From CAIWHR01 sp039931775 (lineage in GTDB: Bacteria > Pseudomonadota > Gammaproteobacteria > Burkholderiales > Casimicrobiaceae), in contig JBDTRG010000040.1 of the NCBI GenBank assembly GCA_039931775.1, forward strand, positions 1 to 20,017: a stretch of DNA of 20,017 nt, given 5' to 3'. Position 1 is the stretch's first letter. Each line of letters begins with the position of its first letter. The notes beneath the pieces are model-generated. The model had not been told where the DNA came from. It searched no databases and worked only from the letters and a program-made list of their open reading frames with translations. This document shows, piece after piece, positions 1 through 8,400 of this stretch. The position numbers and the translations under genes were made by a program.

Positions 1-731
1 AGATCTGCATCACCAAGGACAACACGCAGCTGCAGGTCGACGGCATCCTGTACTTTCAGGTCACCGATCCCAAGCTCGCCTCGTACGGTTCGAGCAATTT
101 CCGCGTCGCCATCACGCAGCTCGCGCAGACCACGCTGCGCAGTGTGATCGGCCGCATGGAGCTCGACCGGACGTTCGAGGAGCGCGACCACATCAACGGA
201 CTCGTCGTAGCGGCGCTCGACCTGGCCGCGGCGAACTGGGGCGTCAAGGTGCTGCGCTACGAGATCAAGGACCTGACGCCACCGAAGGAGATCCTGCACG
301 CGATGCAGGCGCAGATTACCGCGGAGCGCGAGAAGCGCGCCGTCATCGCGACGTCCGAGGGCAAGCAGCAGGAGCAGATCAACCTCGCCAACGGGGCGCG
401 CGCCGCCGCGATCGCGAAGTCCGAAGGCGAGAAGCAGGCGGAGATCAACCAGGCGCAGGGCCACGCGTCGGCGCTGCTTGCGATCGCCGAGGCGAACGCG
501 AAGGCGATCCGTCAGGTGGCGGAGGCGATCGAGTCCCCCGGCGGCATCCAGGCGGTCAACCTCAAGGTGGCCGAGCAGTACGTGGGCGCGTTCTCCAACA
601 TCGCCAAGACCAACAATACGGTGATCGTGCCGGCGAACCTCGCGGATCTCGCGGGGCTCATCACGGCGGCGATGACCGTGTTCAAGGCGCAGGCGGCTCC
701 CGACGCGCCCACCGCGACCCGGCGGACCTGA
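1..731 (+). CDS. SPFH/band-7 domain protein (paraslipin, stomatin-like), 3' part only
   Basis: The reading frame is open from the left edge (first full codon at base 3) to TGA at 729-731, so the N-terminal membrane anchor and start lie outside the window. The visible 242 residues hold the second half of the SPFH domain (a TKDNTQLQVDGILYFQVTDP stretch, then LRSVIGRMELDRTFEERDHIN). A long Ala/Glu/Gln-rich helical region follows (about ITAEREKRAVIATSEGKQQEQINLANG) of coiled-coil type, then a C-terminal tail. This order is typical of prokaryotic stomatin/paraslipin (QmcA-like) proteins, membrane-anchored oligomers thought to organise membrane domains and quality control. An ATG at 144 is internal to the domain and is not the real start. 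An NfeD-like partner often lies upstream in this family, but that region is not visible. Confidence 0.9.
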   Translation, partial: ICITKDNTQLQVDGILYFQVTDPKLASYGSSNFRVAITQLAQTTLRSVIGRMELDRTFEERDHINGLVVAALDLAAANWGVKVLRYEIKDLTPPKEILHAMQAQITAEREKRAVIATSEGKQQEQINLANGARAAAIAKSEGEKQAEINQAQGHASALLAIAEANAKAIRQVAEAIESPGGIQAVNLKVAEQYVGAFSNIAKTNNTVIVPANLADLAGLITAAMTVFKAQAAPDAPTATRRT

Positions 732-751
732 GTCGCGCGGTCGCGCAGGCG

Positions 752-768
752 GCGGGCGCCTGGCCCGC
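752..768 (+). other. GC-rich hairpin after the SPFH gene
   Basis: A 6-bp GCGGGC/GCCCGC stem with a 5-nt loop begins 20 bp after the SPFH stop codon. It has no T-tract, so it is at most a weak or Rho-assisted terminator or a processing structure. In DNA this GC-rich it could be chance. Confidence 0.25.
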
Positions 769-818
769 GCGCCACCCTCCCTGCCGCACCCTGTCACGAC
801 GCAACGGAGAGTCGGAGC

Positions 819-1586
819 ATGAAAATCGAAGGCAGTACCTTCATCGTCACCGGCGGCGCGTCGGGGCTCGGTGCGGCGACTGCGCGAATGGTCGTCGCCG
901 CGGGCGGCAACGCCGTCATTGCCGACCTCAATGAAGCCCAAGGAAAGGCTCTTGCGGCCGAGCTCGGCGGTCGGGCGCGTTTCGTGCGCACCGACGTCGT
1001 CGACGAGGCGAGCGGAAAGGCCGCGGTCGCGGCCGCCGTCGACGGTTGCGGCGGATTGCACGGGCTCGTCAATTGTGCCGGGATCGTCCACGGCGAAAAG
1101 ACGGTCGGCAAGGAAGGCGCGCACTCGCTCGCCGGATTCGTCCGCACGATCAGCATCAACCTGATCGGCACGTTCAACATGATCCGGCTGGCCGCCGAGG
1201 CGATGGCGAAAAATTCCCCCAACGACGAGGGCGAGCGGGGCGTGATCGTCAACACGGCGTCCGTCGCCGCGTTCGACGGGCAGATCGGTCAGGCAGCCTA
1301 CAGCGCGTCGAAGGCAGGGGTCGCCGGCATGACATTGCCGATCGCGCGCGACCTAGCGCGCAATGGGATTCGCGTCATGACAATCGCGCCGGGGTTGTTC
1401 GAGACGCCCATGGTCGGGCAGATCCCACCGGAAGTCGCGGAGTCCCTCGGCAAGATGGTGCCGTTCCCGCCGCGTCTTGGTCGACCCGCCGAGTTCGCCT
1501 CGCTCGTGCGCGAAATCCTCGGCAATCCGATGCTGAACGGCGAAGTGATCCGACTCGACGGCGCGATCCGGATGGCGCCCAAGTAG
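819..1586 (+). CDS. SDR-family 3-hydroxyacyl-CoA dehydrogenase-like oxidoreductase
   Basis: A 255-residue classical short-chain dehydrogenase/reductase, full length for the family. Visible motifs are TGGASGLG at residues 11-18 (dinucleotide-binding loop), NCAG at 85-88, Ser148, the Tyr161-x3-Lys165 catalytic pair, and PG at 191-192. Asp at the end of beta-2 (VIADLN) suggests NAD(H) rather than NADP(H). The sequence resembles the HSD10/type II 3-hydroxyacyl-CoA dehydrogenase branch (GLVNCAGI, GQAAYSASKAGVAGMTLPIARDLA). The likely role is oxidation of a 3-hydroxyacyl-CoA in fatty or branched-chain acid degradation, but substrate is uncertain in SDRs. ATG 819 is preceded by a purine-rich GGAGAGTCGGAG ribosome-binding region. 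The TAG stop is one base from the inverted repeat at 1588. Confidence 0.9.
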   Translation: MKIEGSTFIVTGGASGLGAATARMVVAAGGNAVIADLNEAQGKALAAELGGRARFVRTDVVDEASGKAAVAAAVDGCGGLHGLVNCAGIVHGEKTVGKEGAHSLAGFVRTISINLIGTFNMIRLAAEAMAKNSPNDEGERGVIVNTASVAAFDGQIGQAAYSASKAGVAGMTLPIARDLARNGIRVMTIAPGLFETPMVGQIPPEVAESLGKMVPFPPRLGRPAEFASLVREILGNPMLNGEVIRLDGAIRMAPK

Positions 1587-1587
1587 A

Positions 1588-1671
1588 AAAAGTAGGGTCA
1601 GACTCGACTTATTGGCGACTGCCGATGTCGCGGCTCGCGATCGTGAAAAAGTCGAGTCTGACCCTACTTTT
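1588..1671. repeat. Long inverted repeat, copy 1 (likely bidirectional terminator)
   Basis: Perfect 23-bp inverted arms at 1588-1610 and 1649-1671 around a 38-bp loop. The core is AGTAGGGTCAGACTCGACTT. The left arm starts 1 bp after the stop of the + strand SDR gene, and the right arm contains part of the TAA stop of the minus-strand dsbB gene (1670-1672). A-runs and T-runs at the arm ends would give U-tracts in either direction, so the structure can plausibly end both convergent transcripts. The same core recurs at 9159-9246 between another convergent pair, so this is a dispersed repeat and not a chance hairpin. It may belong to a REP-like or MITE-like family; no transposase is visible. Confidence 0.85.
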
Positions 1672-2323
1672 AATCGCGCCGGATCAGCGCGAGCGAGGCC
1701 GCCATCATCACGACGAAGAACACGAGCGTCCACGACGGAATCGCGAGGCCGAGGAAATACCAGCCGGCCTCCGCGCATTCGCCGCTGCCCTTGAATACCT
1801 TCGACAGTACTTCGGCGAGAGGCAGCGTCTCGAGCATGTAGTTGAGGCCCATCCCGCATGCGGGGACCTCGTCCTTCGGCAGTGACTGGATCCAGACGTG
1901 CCGCATCGCCGTCACGGTGCCGAAGAGGCCGATGATGACCGTCAACCCGGCGTAGATCGCGGCGCCGAGGCGCCCCGGATTGTGGATACCGGCGACCAGG
2001 AACACCACGCCGATGCCGATCACGGCCATGCGCTGCAGCGAACAGAGCGGGCAGGGATCGAGCCCCAGCCCATACTGGAGCCAGAACGCCCATCCCATCA
2101 TCGCCGCGCACGCCGCGGCCCCGAGCAGATACGCGGGCCGTCGCGGCGGCAGAATGATCAACGCGAACGACATGATGCCGATCGTCATCACGAGGACCCG
2201 CCACGAGGTCAGCGCGAGCGACGGCGAGTCGCCGAAGAGTTTCAGCAGCGCTTCCTGCGCGAGCAGCACCAGCGCGATCGTGAGGCCGGCCCACGGCCAC
2301 GGCACTTCGGGATGACGCATCAT
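1670..2323 (-). CDS. dsbB: Disulfide bond formation protein B (DsbB) with N-terminal extension
   Basis: Inner-membrane quinone reductase that reoxidises periplasmic DsbA. The family signature WLQYGLGLDPCPLCSLQR is clear, giving the quinone-side pair Cys91-Cys94. The second periplasmic pair is Cys156 (PACGMG) and Cys183 (GECAEA). Several hydrophobic segments follow, and the protein ends LALIRRD. The ATG at 2323 overlaps the metY stop (ATGA), which favours translational coupling and gives 217 residues. Typical DsbB is about 165-180 residues; the additional 50 or so N-terminal residues add hydrophobic stretches at about 12-30 and 43-59. A start at Met51 (base 2173) would give standard length, but no clear Shine-Dalgarno was seen there. 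Family identity is secure; the start is less so. It is last in a minus-strand run after metY. Confidence 0.88.
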   Translation of the reverse strand: MMRHPEVPWPWAGLTIALVLLAQEALLKLFGDSPSLALTSWRVLVMTIGIMSFALIILPPRRPAYLLGAAACAAMMGWAFWLQYGLGLDPCPLCSLQRMAVIGIGVVFLVAGIHNPGRLGAAIYAGLTVIIGLFGTVTAMRHVWIQSLPKDEVPACGMGLNYMLETLPLAEVLSKVFKGSGECAEAGWYFLGLAIPSWTLVFFVVMMAASLALIRRD

Positions 2324-3606
2324 CGCTGCGATTTCTCCAACGCCTGGTCCAGATCCCACAGTATATCGTCGAGTGTTTCGAGGCCGATCGACAGGCGGAT
2401 CATCTCGGGCGTGACGCCGGCGCTGCGCTGCTCGTCCTCAGAGAGCTGCCGGTGCGTCGTCGACGCCGGATGGATGACCAGCGATTTGGCATCCCCGACG
2501 TTCGCGAGGTGTGACAGGAACTGCACCGCCTCGATGAAGCGCTCACCGGCTGCGGCTCCGCCGCGCACTCCGAAGGTCAGGATGCCGCCCGCCCCAAGCG
2601 GCAGGTACCGGCGCGCGAGCGCCTCGTAGCGATCTCCGGGCAGCCATGGGTAGCGCACCCACTCGACCGCAGGATGGGCGGCCAGGTGGTGCGCCACCGC
2701 CAGCGCCGATTCGCAGTGCCGCGGCATCCGCAGGTGCAGCGTCTCGACGCCTTGCAGCAGCAGGAACGCCGACAGCGGGGCGAGCGTCGGCCCGAGCGTG
2801 CGCATGGTCTCCATCCGCGCCTTCATCGTGAAGCCGAAGTCGCCGAACGTCTCGAAGAAACGCACACCGTGATAGCCGCGCGAGGGTTCGGTCATCTGCG
2901 GGAAGTTGCCGTTGTCCCAGGGAAACCGGCCCGACTCGACGACGATGCCGCCCATCGTCGTGCCGTGACCGCCGAGATACTTCGTCACCGAGTGGACGAC
3001 GATGTCGGCGCCGTGTTCGAACGGGCGGCAGAGATACGGCGAGGCGAGCGTGTTGTCGATGACGAGCGGTACGCCCGCTCCATGCGCGACCGTCGCGAGC
3101 GCCGCGATGTCGCAGACGTTGAGTTGCGGGTTGCCGATCGTCTCCGCATAGACCGCCTTGGTATTCGGCTGGAGCGCCCGGCGAAACGCTTCGGGATCGT
3201 CGGCGTCGACGAACGCCGCGTCGATACCGAACTGGGCGAACGTGGTCGCGAGCTGCGAATACGTGCCGCCATAGAGGGTGCGCGCCGCGACGATGTGGTC
3301 GCCGTTCCTGCACAACGTGAGGAGCGCGAGCATCTGCGCCGCCATCCCGGTGGAGGCGGCGAGGGCCGCGCGTCCGCCTTCGAGCGCCGCGATCCGCTCC
3401 TCGAGCGCGGCGACGGTCGGATTCGAGATCCGCGAGTAGACGTTGCCGAATGTCTGCAGGTTGAAGAGGCTTGCCGCGTGGTCGGCGCTGTCGAACACGA
3501 ACGAGGTGGACTGGTAGATGGGCTGCGCGCGCGCACCGGTGGCCGCGTCGGGAATCTGGCCGGCGTGCAGGCACAGCGTGTCGAAGCCGAACTTGCGATC
3601 AGGCAT
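2320..3606 (-). CDS. metY: O-acetylhomoserine sulfhydrylase / aminocarboxypropyltransferase (MetY)
   Basis: PLP-dependent Cys/Met-metabolism enzyme of 428 residues, the usual MetY length. It would make homocysteine from O-acetylhomoserine and sulfide. Visible features are HAGQ near the N terminus, FNLQTFGNVYSRISNPT at about 48-64 (Tyr57 and Arg59 for phosphate contact), STGMAA at 85-90, Asp184 (pyridine nitrogen contact, LVIDNTLASPYL), and the Schiff-base Lys209 in HSVTKYLGGHG. The C-terminal half has the PLGAGGILTFGVRGG and SLVIHPASTTH motifs of the family. I chose ATG 3606 because AGGGAG lies just upstream; an in-frame ATG at 3630 lacks this. It starts 25 bp after the CoA-binding gene and its TGA overlaps the dsbB start. 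MetZ (O-succinylhomoserine) is the main alternative, judged less likely on sequence pattern. Confidence 0.92.
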   Translation of the reverse strand: MPDRKFGFDTLCLHAGQIPDAATGARAQPIYQSTSFVFDSADHAASLFNLQTFGNVYSRISNPTVAALEERIAALEGGRAALAASTGMAAQMLALLTLCRNGDHIVAARTLYGGTYSQLATTFAQFGIDAAFVDADDPEAFRRALQPNTKAVYAETIGNPQLNVCDIAALATVAHGAGVPLVIDNTLASPYLCRPFEHGADIVVHSVTKYLGGHGTTMGGIVVESGRFPWDNGNFPQMTEPSRGYHGVRFFETFGDFGFTMKARMETMRTLGPTLAPLSAFLLLQGVETLHLRMPRHCESALAVAHHLAAHPAVEWVRYPWLPGDRYEALARRYLPLGAGGILTFGVRGGAAAGERFIEAVQFLSHLANVGDAKSLVIHPASTTHRQLSEDEQRSAGVTPEMIRLSIGLETLDDILWDLDQALEKSQR

Positions 3607-3631
3607 GGGCTCCCTATGCAGCGGATGCAAC

Positions 3632-4099
3632 TTACCTCGGACGCCGCGCCGAGATCACCCCGGTGTTGACGCCCGCCCAGTTGAGCCCGCCCATGATCCG
3701 CGCGTGCTCGATCTTCATGCACCGGTCCATGACGACGTCGAGGCCGGCATCCATCGCGATCGCCGCGGCCGTGCTGCTGCGAATGCCGAGCTGCATCCAC
3801 AACACTTTCGCGCCCTTCGCCACCGCCTCGCGCGCGAGCGCCGGCATCTCGTCGGTCCCGCGGAAGCAGTCGACGACGTCGACGGCATCCGGAATCGCCG
3901 CGAGGTTCGGGTAGCACGGCTCCCCCAGCACCTCGCGATAGGTCGGGTTGACCGGAATGATCCGGAACCCGTGCCCCTGCAGGTATTTCGCGGCGAAGTA
4001 GCTCGGGCGATACCAGTTCGCCGACAGTCCGACGACGGCGATCACGTGCGAGCGCGTCAGGATGCGGCGCAGTCCCACGATATCGTCGACCGAGGCCAT
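3632..4099 (-). CDS. CoA-binding domain protein (YccU-like, CoA_binding_2)
   Basis: A 155-residue single Rossmann-like CoA-binding domain: VIAVVGLSANWYRPSYFAAKYLQGHGFRIIPVNP near the N terminus, then GEPCYPNLAAIPDAVDVVDCFR and the C-terminal LWMQLGIRSSTAAAIAMDAGLDVVMDRCMKIEH. This is the pattern of the small YccU/PF13380 proteins, related to the CoA-binding part of succinyl-CoA ligases. Their exact role is unknown. ATG 4099 (MASVDDIVGLRRIL) is preferred. The longer frame to 4189 is low-complexity Arg/Thr sequence that overlaps the crystallin gene in another frame. It starts one base after the crystallin stop and ends 25 bp before metY, so it is probably co-transcribed with both. Confidence 0.88.
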   Translation of the reverse strand: MASVDDIVGLRRILTRSHVIAVVGLSANWYRPSYFAAKYLQGHGFRIIPVNPTYREVLGEPCYPNLAAIPDAVDVVDCFRGTDEMPALAREAVAKGAKVLWMQLGIRSSTAAAIAMDAGLDVVMDRCMKIEHARIMGGLNWAGVNTGVISARRPR

Positions 4100-4100
4100 G

Positions 4101-5060
4101 TCAGCGCTGCTGGTTGTACTGGAAATCCGGCGCCTGGTTGTACGGGTAGTTCTGGTGAATTCGGCGGCCCGACGAAATCCGGTTGCCAAGTGCCGGCGGG
4201 AGCGTCGCGTAGTCGCCGGGACCGAACGTCAGGCATTCGCCGACGAAATTGGCGTCGCTGCAAAACACCCAGTAGCCGGCTTCGACGCGCAGCGATGCGG
4301 CGCGGTCGTTGAATCCCGTGGTGGCGAGATTGGCTGCCACTTCGTTGTTGATCACGAACGCGCGCCCGCTCATGTTCGCGCCTTCGTACAATACCGCGCG
4401 CGAACCCGTACCCCAGCCGCCGACCACGGGACCGCCGCCGCCGCCACCGCCGCCACCACCGCCGCCTCCCACCTGGCGTATCGAGCTCGTGCGGCCGCCG
4501 AACTGCGCGAGGTTCGGGTAGCGCCCGGCATCGAAGCTCTGGCACCGGCCGCGGAAGTAGGCGTCGTCGCAGATCTCCCACGTGCCAAAGTGGATGATCA
4601 TCGATTGGGCGCGGTCGTTGAACCCGACGTCGGACAGGTTGTTGACGGTGCTGGCGACGGCGAAGCTGCGGCCGCTGTAGTCATACCCGTCGAATAGCTC
4701 GACCCGCGCTCCGCCGCCGCCGGGTGGGCGGGCGCCGCCCAGCCATTCGAGTTCCCGTGCCGACGAGACGCGGTTTTCGAGGTTGAGACTGCGCAGCGAC
4801 GGGTAGTCGCCCGGGTTGACTGTCACGCAGCGGCCGCGGAAAAACGCATCGGTGCAAAGTTGCCAGCTGCCGCCGCGGACGATGACCGACGACGCGCGGT
4901 CGTTGAACCCGAAATTGCTGAAGTTCGAGATGGATTGGTTCGCGATGAACGAGCGCCCGCGGAAGGCTTCGAGCTCGTAGAACGTGATGTCCGCGCCCAT
5001 CGAGGACGCGGCCCAGGCGGACCCCAGCAGCATCGTCAGGCAGTGCAGCGTGCGTTTCAT
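4101..5060 (-). CDS. Secreted protein with three beta/gamma-crystallin domains
   Basis: A 319-residue exported protein. Residues 1-23 (MKRTLHCLTMLLGSAWAASSMGA) form a signal peptide. Three homologous beta/gamma-crystallin domains follow at about 24-103, 118-196 and 222-300, joined by a Gly/Pro linker and a run of 13 Gly (198-210). Each first Greek-key half ends in a calcium-type motif: NDRASS (53-58), NDRAQS (148-153), NDRAAS (251-256). The second halves have ENRVSS, GGRTSS and GNRISS. Each domain also carries a Cys-x8-Cys pair (69/78, 164/173, 267/276). The tail is rich in Asn, Gln and Tyr. The start at 5060 has AAGGAG 8 nt upstream; the longer frame to 5231 adds an Arg/Pro-rich non-signal leader. 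It is first in the minus-strand run. Calcium binding and an envelope or stress role are inferred from the family. Confidence 0.9.
   Translation of the reverse strand: MKRTLHCLTMLLGSAWAASSMGADITFYELEAFRGRSFIANQSISNFSNFGFNDRASSVIVRGGSWQLCTDAFFRGRCVTVNPGDYPSLRSLNLENRVSSARELEWLGGARPPGGGGARVELFDGYDYSGRSFAVASTVNNLSDVGFNDRAQSMIIHFGTWEICDDAYFRGRCQSFDAGRYPNLAQFGGRTSSIRQVGGGGGGGGGGGGGPVVGGWGTGSRAVLYEGANMSGRAFVINNEVAANLATTGFNDRAASLRVEAGYWVFCSDANFVGECLTFGPGDYATLPPALGNRISSGRRIHQNYPYNQAPDFQYNQQR
4431..4469 (-). repeat. Poly-glycine codon tract (13 GGN codons)
   Basis: Thirteen consecutive Gly codons, mostly GGC/GGT, encode the linker between crystallin domains 2 and 3. On the + strand this is a near-perfect GCC/ACC triplet run. 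Such tracts are prone to slippage in steps of three, which would change linker length without breaking the frame. Confidence 0.9.
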
Positions 5061-5496
5061 CGGTGTCGCTCCTTCGTCCGAGGAGGCGGAATTCCGTGCT
5101 GTCGAGCCGCCCCGAGGCCGGAGTTTAGCCGATGCCGATCGGAGCGCCGGGCCGGGTCGAGTTGCCGGAACCGTAGGAATATGACGGAAGCATGCATGGT
5201 GGCGGCGATCGGGTCCGAGGCCCGGAACCATGTCCCGCCACCCGCCGGATACTATGGGTTGTGGCGTTTCCCCCCGGCCTCCCGATCGCTAGCATCCCGG
5301 CCCGCTTTCGCCCGAGGCGGCGGCACGGCGCCGTCCCGGGCCGAGCCTCCGGGCCTGATCCTTGCTTCGATTCTGTCAAATGAGAGCCGGCAAAGCGACG
5401 GCGCAGGGCGTCCCGCCCTTTGTGGCCGGATAAGTTGCAGGCGCAACCCCGGCCCGCCGCCGATCGCAACGCTTACCCACCAAACCCAACGACCCC
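5061..5496. other. Divergent intergenic region, crystallin / PAS-GGDEF-EAL genes
   Basis: 436 bp without a convincing gene. The part next to the crystallin gene holds its ribosome-binding site (AAGGAG). The part next to the PAS gene holds two perfect small hairpins (listed separately). No clear sigma70 promoter was found on either strand. Confidence 0.5.
5385..5447 (+). promoter_or_regulatory. Structured 5' leader hairpins upstream of the c-di-GMP gene
   Basis: AGGGCG/CGCCCT (5405-5410 and 5414-5419, 3-nt loop) is enclosed by imperfect pairing of CCGGCAA with TTG...GCCGG. A second perfect hairpin follows: GTTGC-AGGC-GCAAC at 5434-5447. The two lie 50-110 nt before ATG 5497, and that start has no recognisable Shine-Dalgarno. 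A leader controlling translation is possible. I looked for a cyclic-di-GMP-I (GEMM) riboswitch because of the gene content, and could not match the first half of its consensus. Confidence 0.3.
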
Positions 5497-8400
5497 ATGG
5501 CCCTGACGCGATTGCAGACCCAGTTCGGCCTGGTCGCCGCGACCCGAAAGCTGGCGGACGCGGAGCGCGCCGAAAGCCTGGCCTCGCTGTCGCAGCGCAA
5601 GCTGAACGCGCTGGGGTTGCCGGTCGCCTATGTGGATGGCAGCCGCCGCTTCCGTTTTGCCAACAAGGCGTTCCTCGAGTGGACGGGCCGGTCGTTCGGA
5701 AAGCTGATCGGCCACGAGATCCGCGATGTCGTCGGGCACGACGCGTATCCGCTCTACGAGGCCTACGTCGAAGCCGCGCTTGCAGGCGAGCGTACCGGAT
5801 TCGAGCGACAGCTCGCGGTCCCGGGTCGTCCGTCGATCTGGATTCACGTCGACTATTACCCGGATCACGGCACCGACGGCGACGTACGCGGCTTCCTCAT
5901 CACCTACGCCGATGTCGATCAGCTGAAGCGGCTCGAACTCGAGGCAGGCTGGCGCGAGCACCGCCTCCGGCTCGTGACCGACAGCGTCGGCTCGCCGATC
6001 GTCCACTTCGACCGGCAGCTCAAGGTCCGCTTCGCGAACAAGCCGTTCGGCAACTGGATCGGCGTCGCGCCCGACGATCTGCTGGGCCGCGCCGTGCACG
6101 AACTCATCGCCGGCGGCACGTTCGCCGAAATGGACGAGCACATCGAGCAAGCATTCAACGGCGAGAAGGTCTCGTTCGAGCGTCGCGAGCGCAAGGCTAC
6201 CGGCGAGCTCCGCTGGGTGCGCGTGACGCTGTTCCCGGATCGCGCGGTCGGCGGGCATGTCGGTGGCGTCTTCGCGGTGATGACGGATATCGAAGACGAC
6301 ATCGCAATCCGCAATGCGTTGAAGGCCCAGGAAGTTCAACTGCGCCTCATCGCGGACAACATCCCCGGTCCCATCGCGTACCTCGACAGCGCGTCGACGT
6401 ACACGTTCGTCAACCAGGCGTTTGCGAACTGGGTTCGCCGCCCGCAGGACCAGATCTGCGGCCGCACCCCGTTCGAGGTGCTGGCGCCGGATGTCGCGTC
6501 ATTCCTGCGACCCGTCCTCGAACGCGCCCACAACGGCGAGAACATCGAGTACGAACGCATCGACAGCCCGCATGACGACGCACCGCGGTGGGTGCACGGA
6601 CGCGTCGCGCCGGACCTCGACGCGTCGGGACGGCTGCGTGGCCTCTACTGCACCGAATACGACATTCACGACCTCAAGGTGACCGAGCAGGCACTCGCTG
6701 CGCGCGAGGAGCAGCTGCGCCTTTTCACCGACAACATTCCGGATCCGGTCGTCTACCTCGACACCGCGCGTCGCTATGCATTCGTCAACGAGGCGTTCCT
6801 GGAGCTCAACGGGCTGGGCCGGGTCGACGTCATCGGCAAGTCGTTCGCCGACGTCAAGGGCAGCGCGGCGATGCAGACGATTGCGCCGGACTACGACCGC
6901 GCGTTCGCCGGCGAGACGATCAGCTTCGAGCGGGAATTCGCCGACGCGAAGGGACGCACGCGGTGGATCCGCGGCCGGATGGTGCCGGATCACCGGATCG
7001 ACAACGCGATCCAGGGCGTCTATGTAGTCGGCCACGACATCACCGATCTCAAGGTCGCGCACCAGAGCCTGAAGGAGGCGCAGGACGCGTTGCGCGCCTC
7101 GGAATCGGAACTGCGGCTCATCATGGACAACGTGCCGGCGCGCGTCGCCTACATCGACCGCAATTACCGCTACCGGTTCCTCAATCGCCACAACGAGGTT
7201 TGGCTTGGACTCTCGCGCAACGAGCTGACCGGCCGTCCGGTGGCCGAAGTGGTCGGCGAGGATCGCTTCCGGCAGATGAAACCGATGTTCGACCGGGTGC
7301 TCACCGGCGAAGTGGTGTCGACCGAGCAGATGCTTGCGCAACCCTCGGGCGAGGATCGCTGGGAGGCGATTCACTACGCGCCCAACCGCGACGCGGCCGG
7401 CGAAGTCATAGGCATCTACGCGGTGCACACGGACATTCACGATCAGAAGCGCAACGAGGATGCGCTGCGCCGCGCGAACTGGATGCTCTCGTCGCACATC
7501 GACAACACACCGCTCGCGGTGCTGGAGTGGGACCGCGATTTTCGCCTCGTGCGCTGGTCGCCGCAGGCCGAGCGCCTGTTCGGCTGGCGCCCCGACGAAG
7601 TCCTCGGCATGCCGATCGACGGCAATCCGCTGCTGCACGAAGCGGATCGCGGCGCGGTGGCCGAACTCCTCTCCCGGCTGATGAGCGGCGAGGAGCCGCG
7701 GACGACGGGTCTCACCCGCAACAGCCGCAAGGACGGCGAGACGATCTGGTGCGAGTGGTACCACTCGTGCCTGCTGGACGACCAAGGCAACATCGTTTCG
7801 ATCCTGTCGTTCGTGCAGGACGTTTCGTCGCGCATCCGGGCCGAGGAGCGGTTGCAGCACATGGCGACCCGCGACGCGCTGACCGGGCTGCCCAACCGCG
7901 TGCTGCTGCAGGAGCGGCTGGTTCAGGCCATCGCGCAGGCGAAGCGCAACTCCGGCCGCGTCGGCGTGCTGTTCATCGACCTCGACCGCTTCAAGAACGT
8001 CAACGACACGCTGGGTCATCGGATCGGCGACGAGCTGCTGAAGGCGGTCAGCCGGTCGCTCTCGCACGCGCTGCGGGAAGTGGATCTCCTCGCCCGTCTG
8101 GGCGGCGACGAGTTCATGGTCGTCGTCGAGGATTTCGACGAATCGGCCAAGCTCGGCCGCATCGCGCAGAAACTGCTGGACGCGGTTGCGCACCCGTTCT
8201 GCATCGAAGACCACGACATCTACGTGACCTCGTCGATCGGCATCAGCGTCTACCCGGACGATTCCGACGATCCCGAGGAGCTTCTGAAGCACGCCGACGT
8301 CGCGATGTATCGGTCAAAGGAACTCGGGCGCAACACCTATCAGTTCCTCGATGCCGACCTGGCGCAGTACCGGGTGCGCCAGCACGCGCTCGAAACGGCG

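Noticed and set aside
5341..5496. Cyclic-di-GMP-I (GEMM) riboswitch before the GGDEF-EAL gene
   Set aside because: GCAAAGC-like and CCGG pieces occur, but the first conserved half and its tetraloop-receptor pattern are not found. Kept only as an unspecific structured leader.
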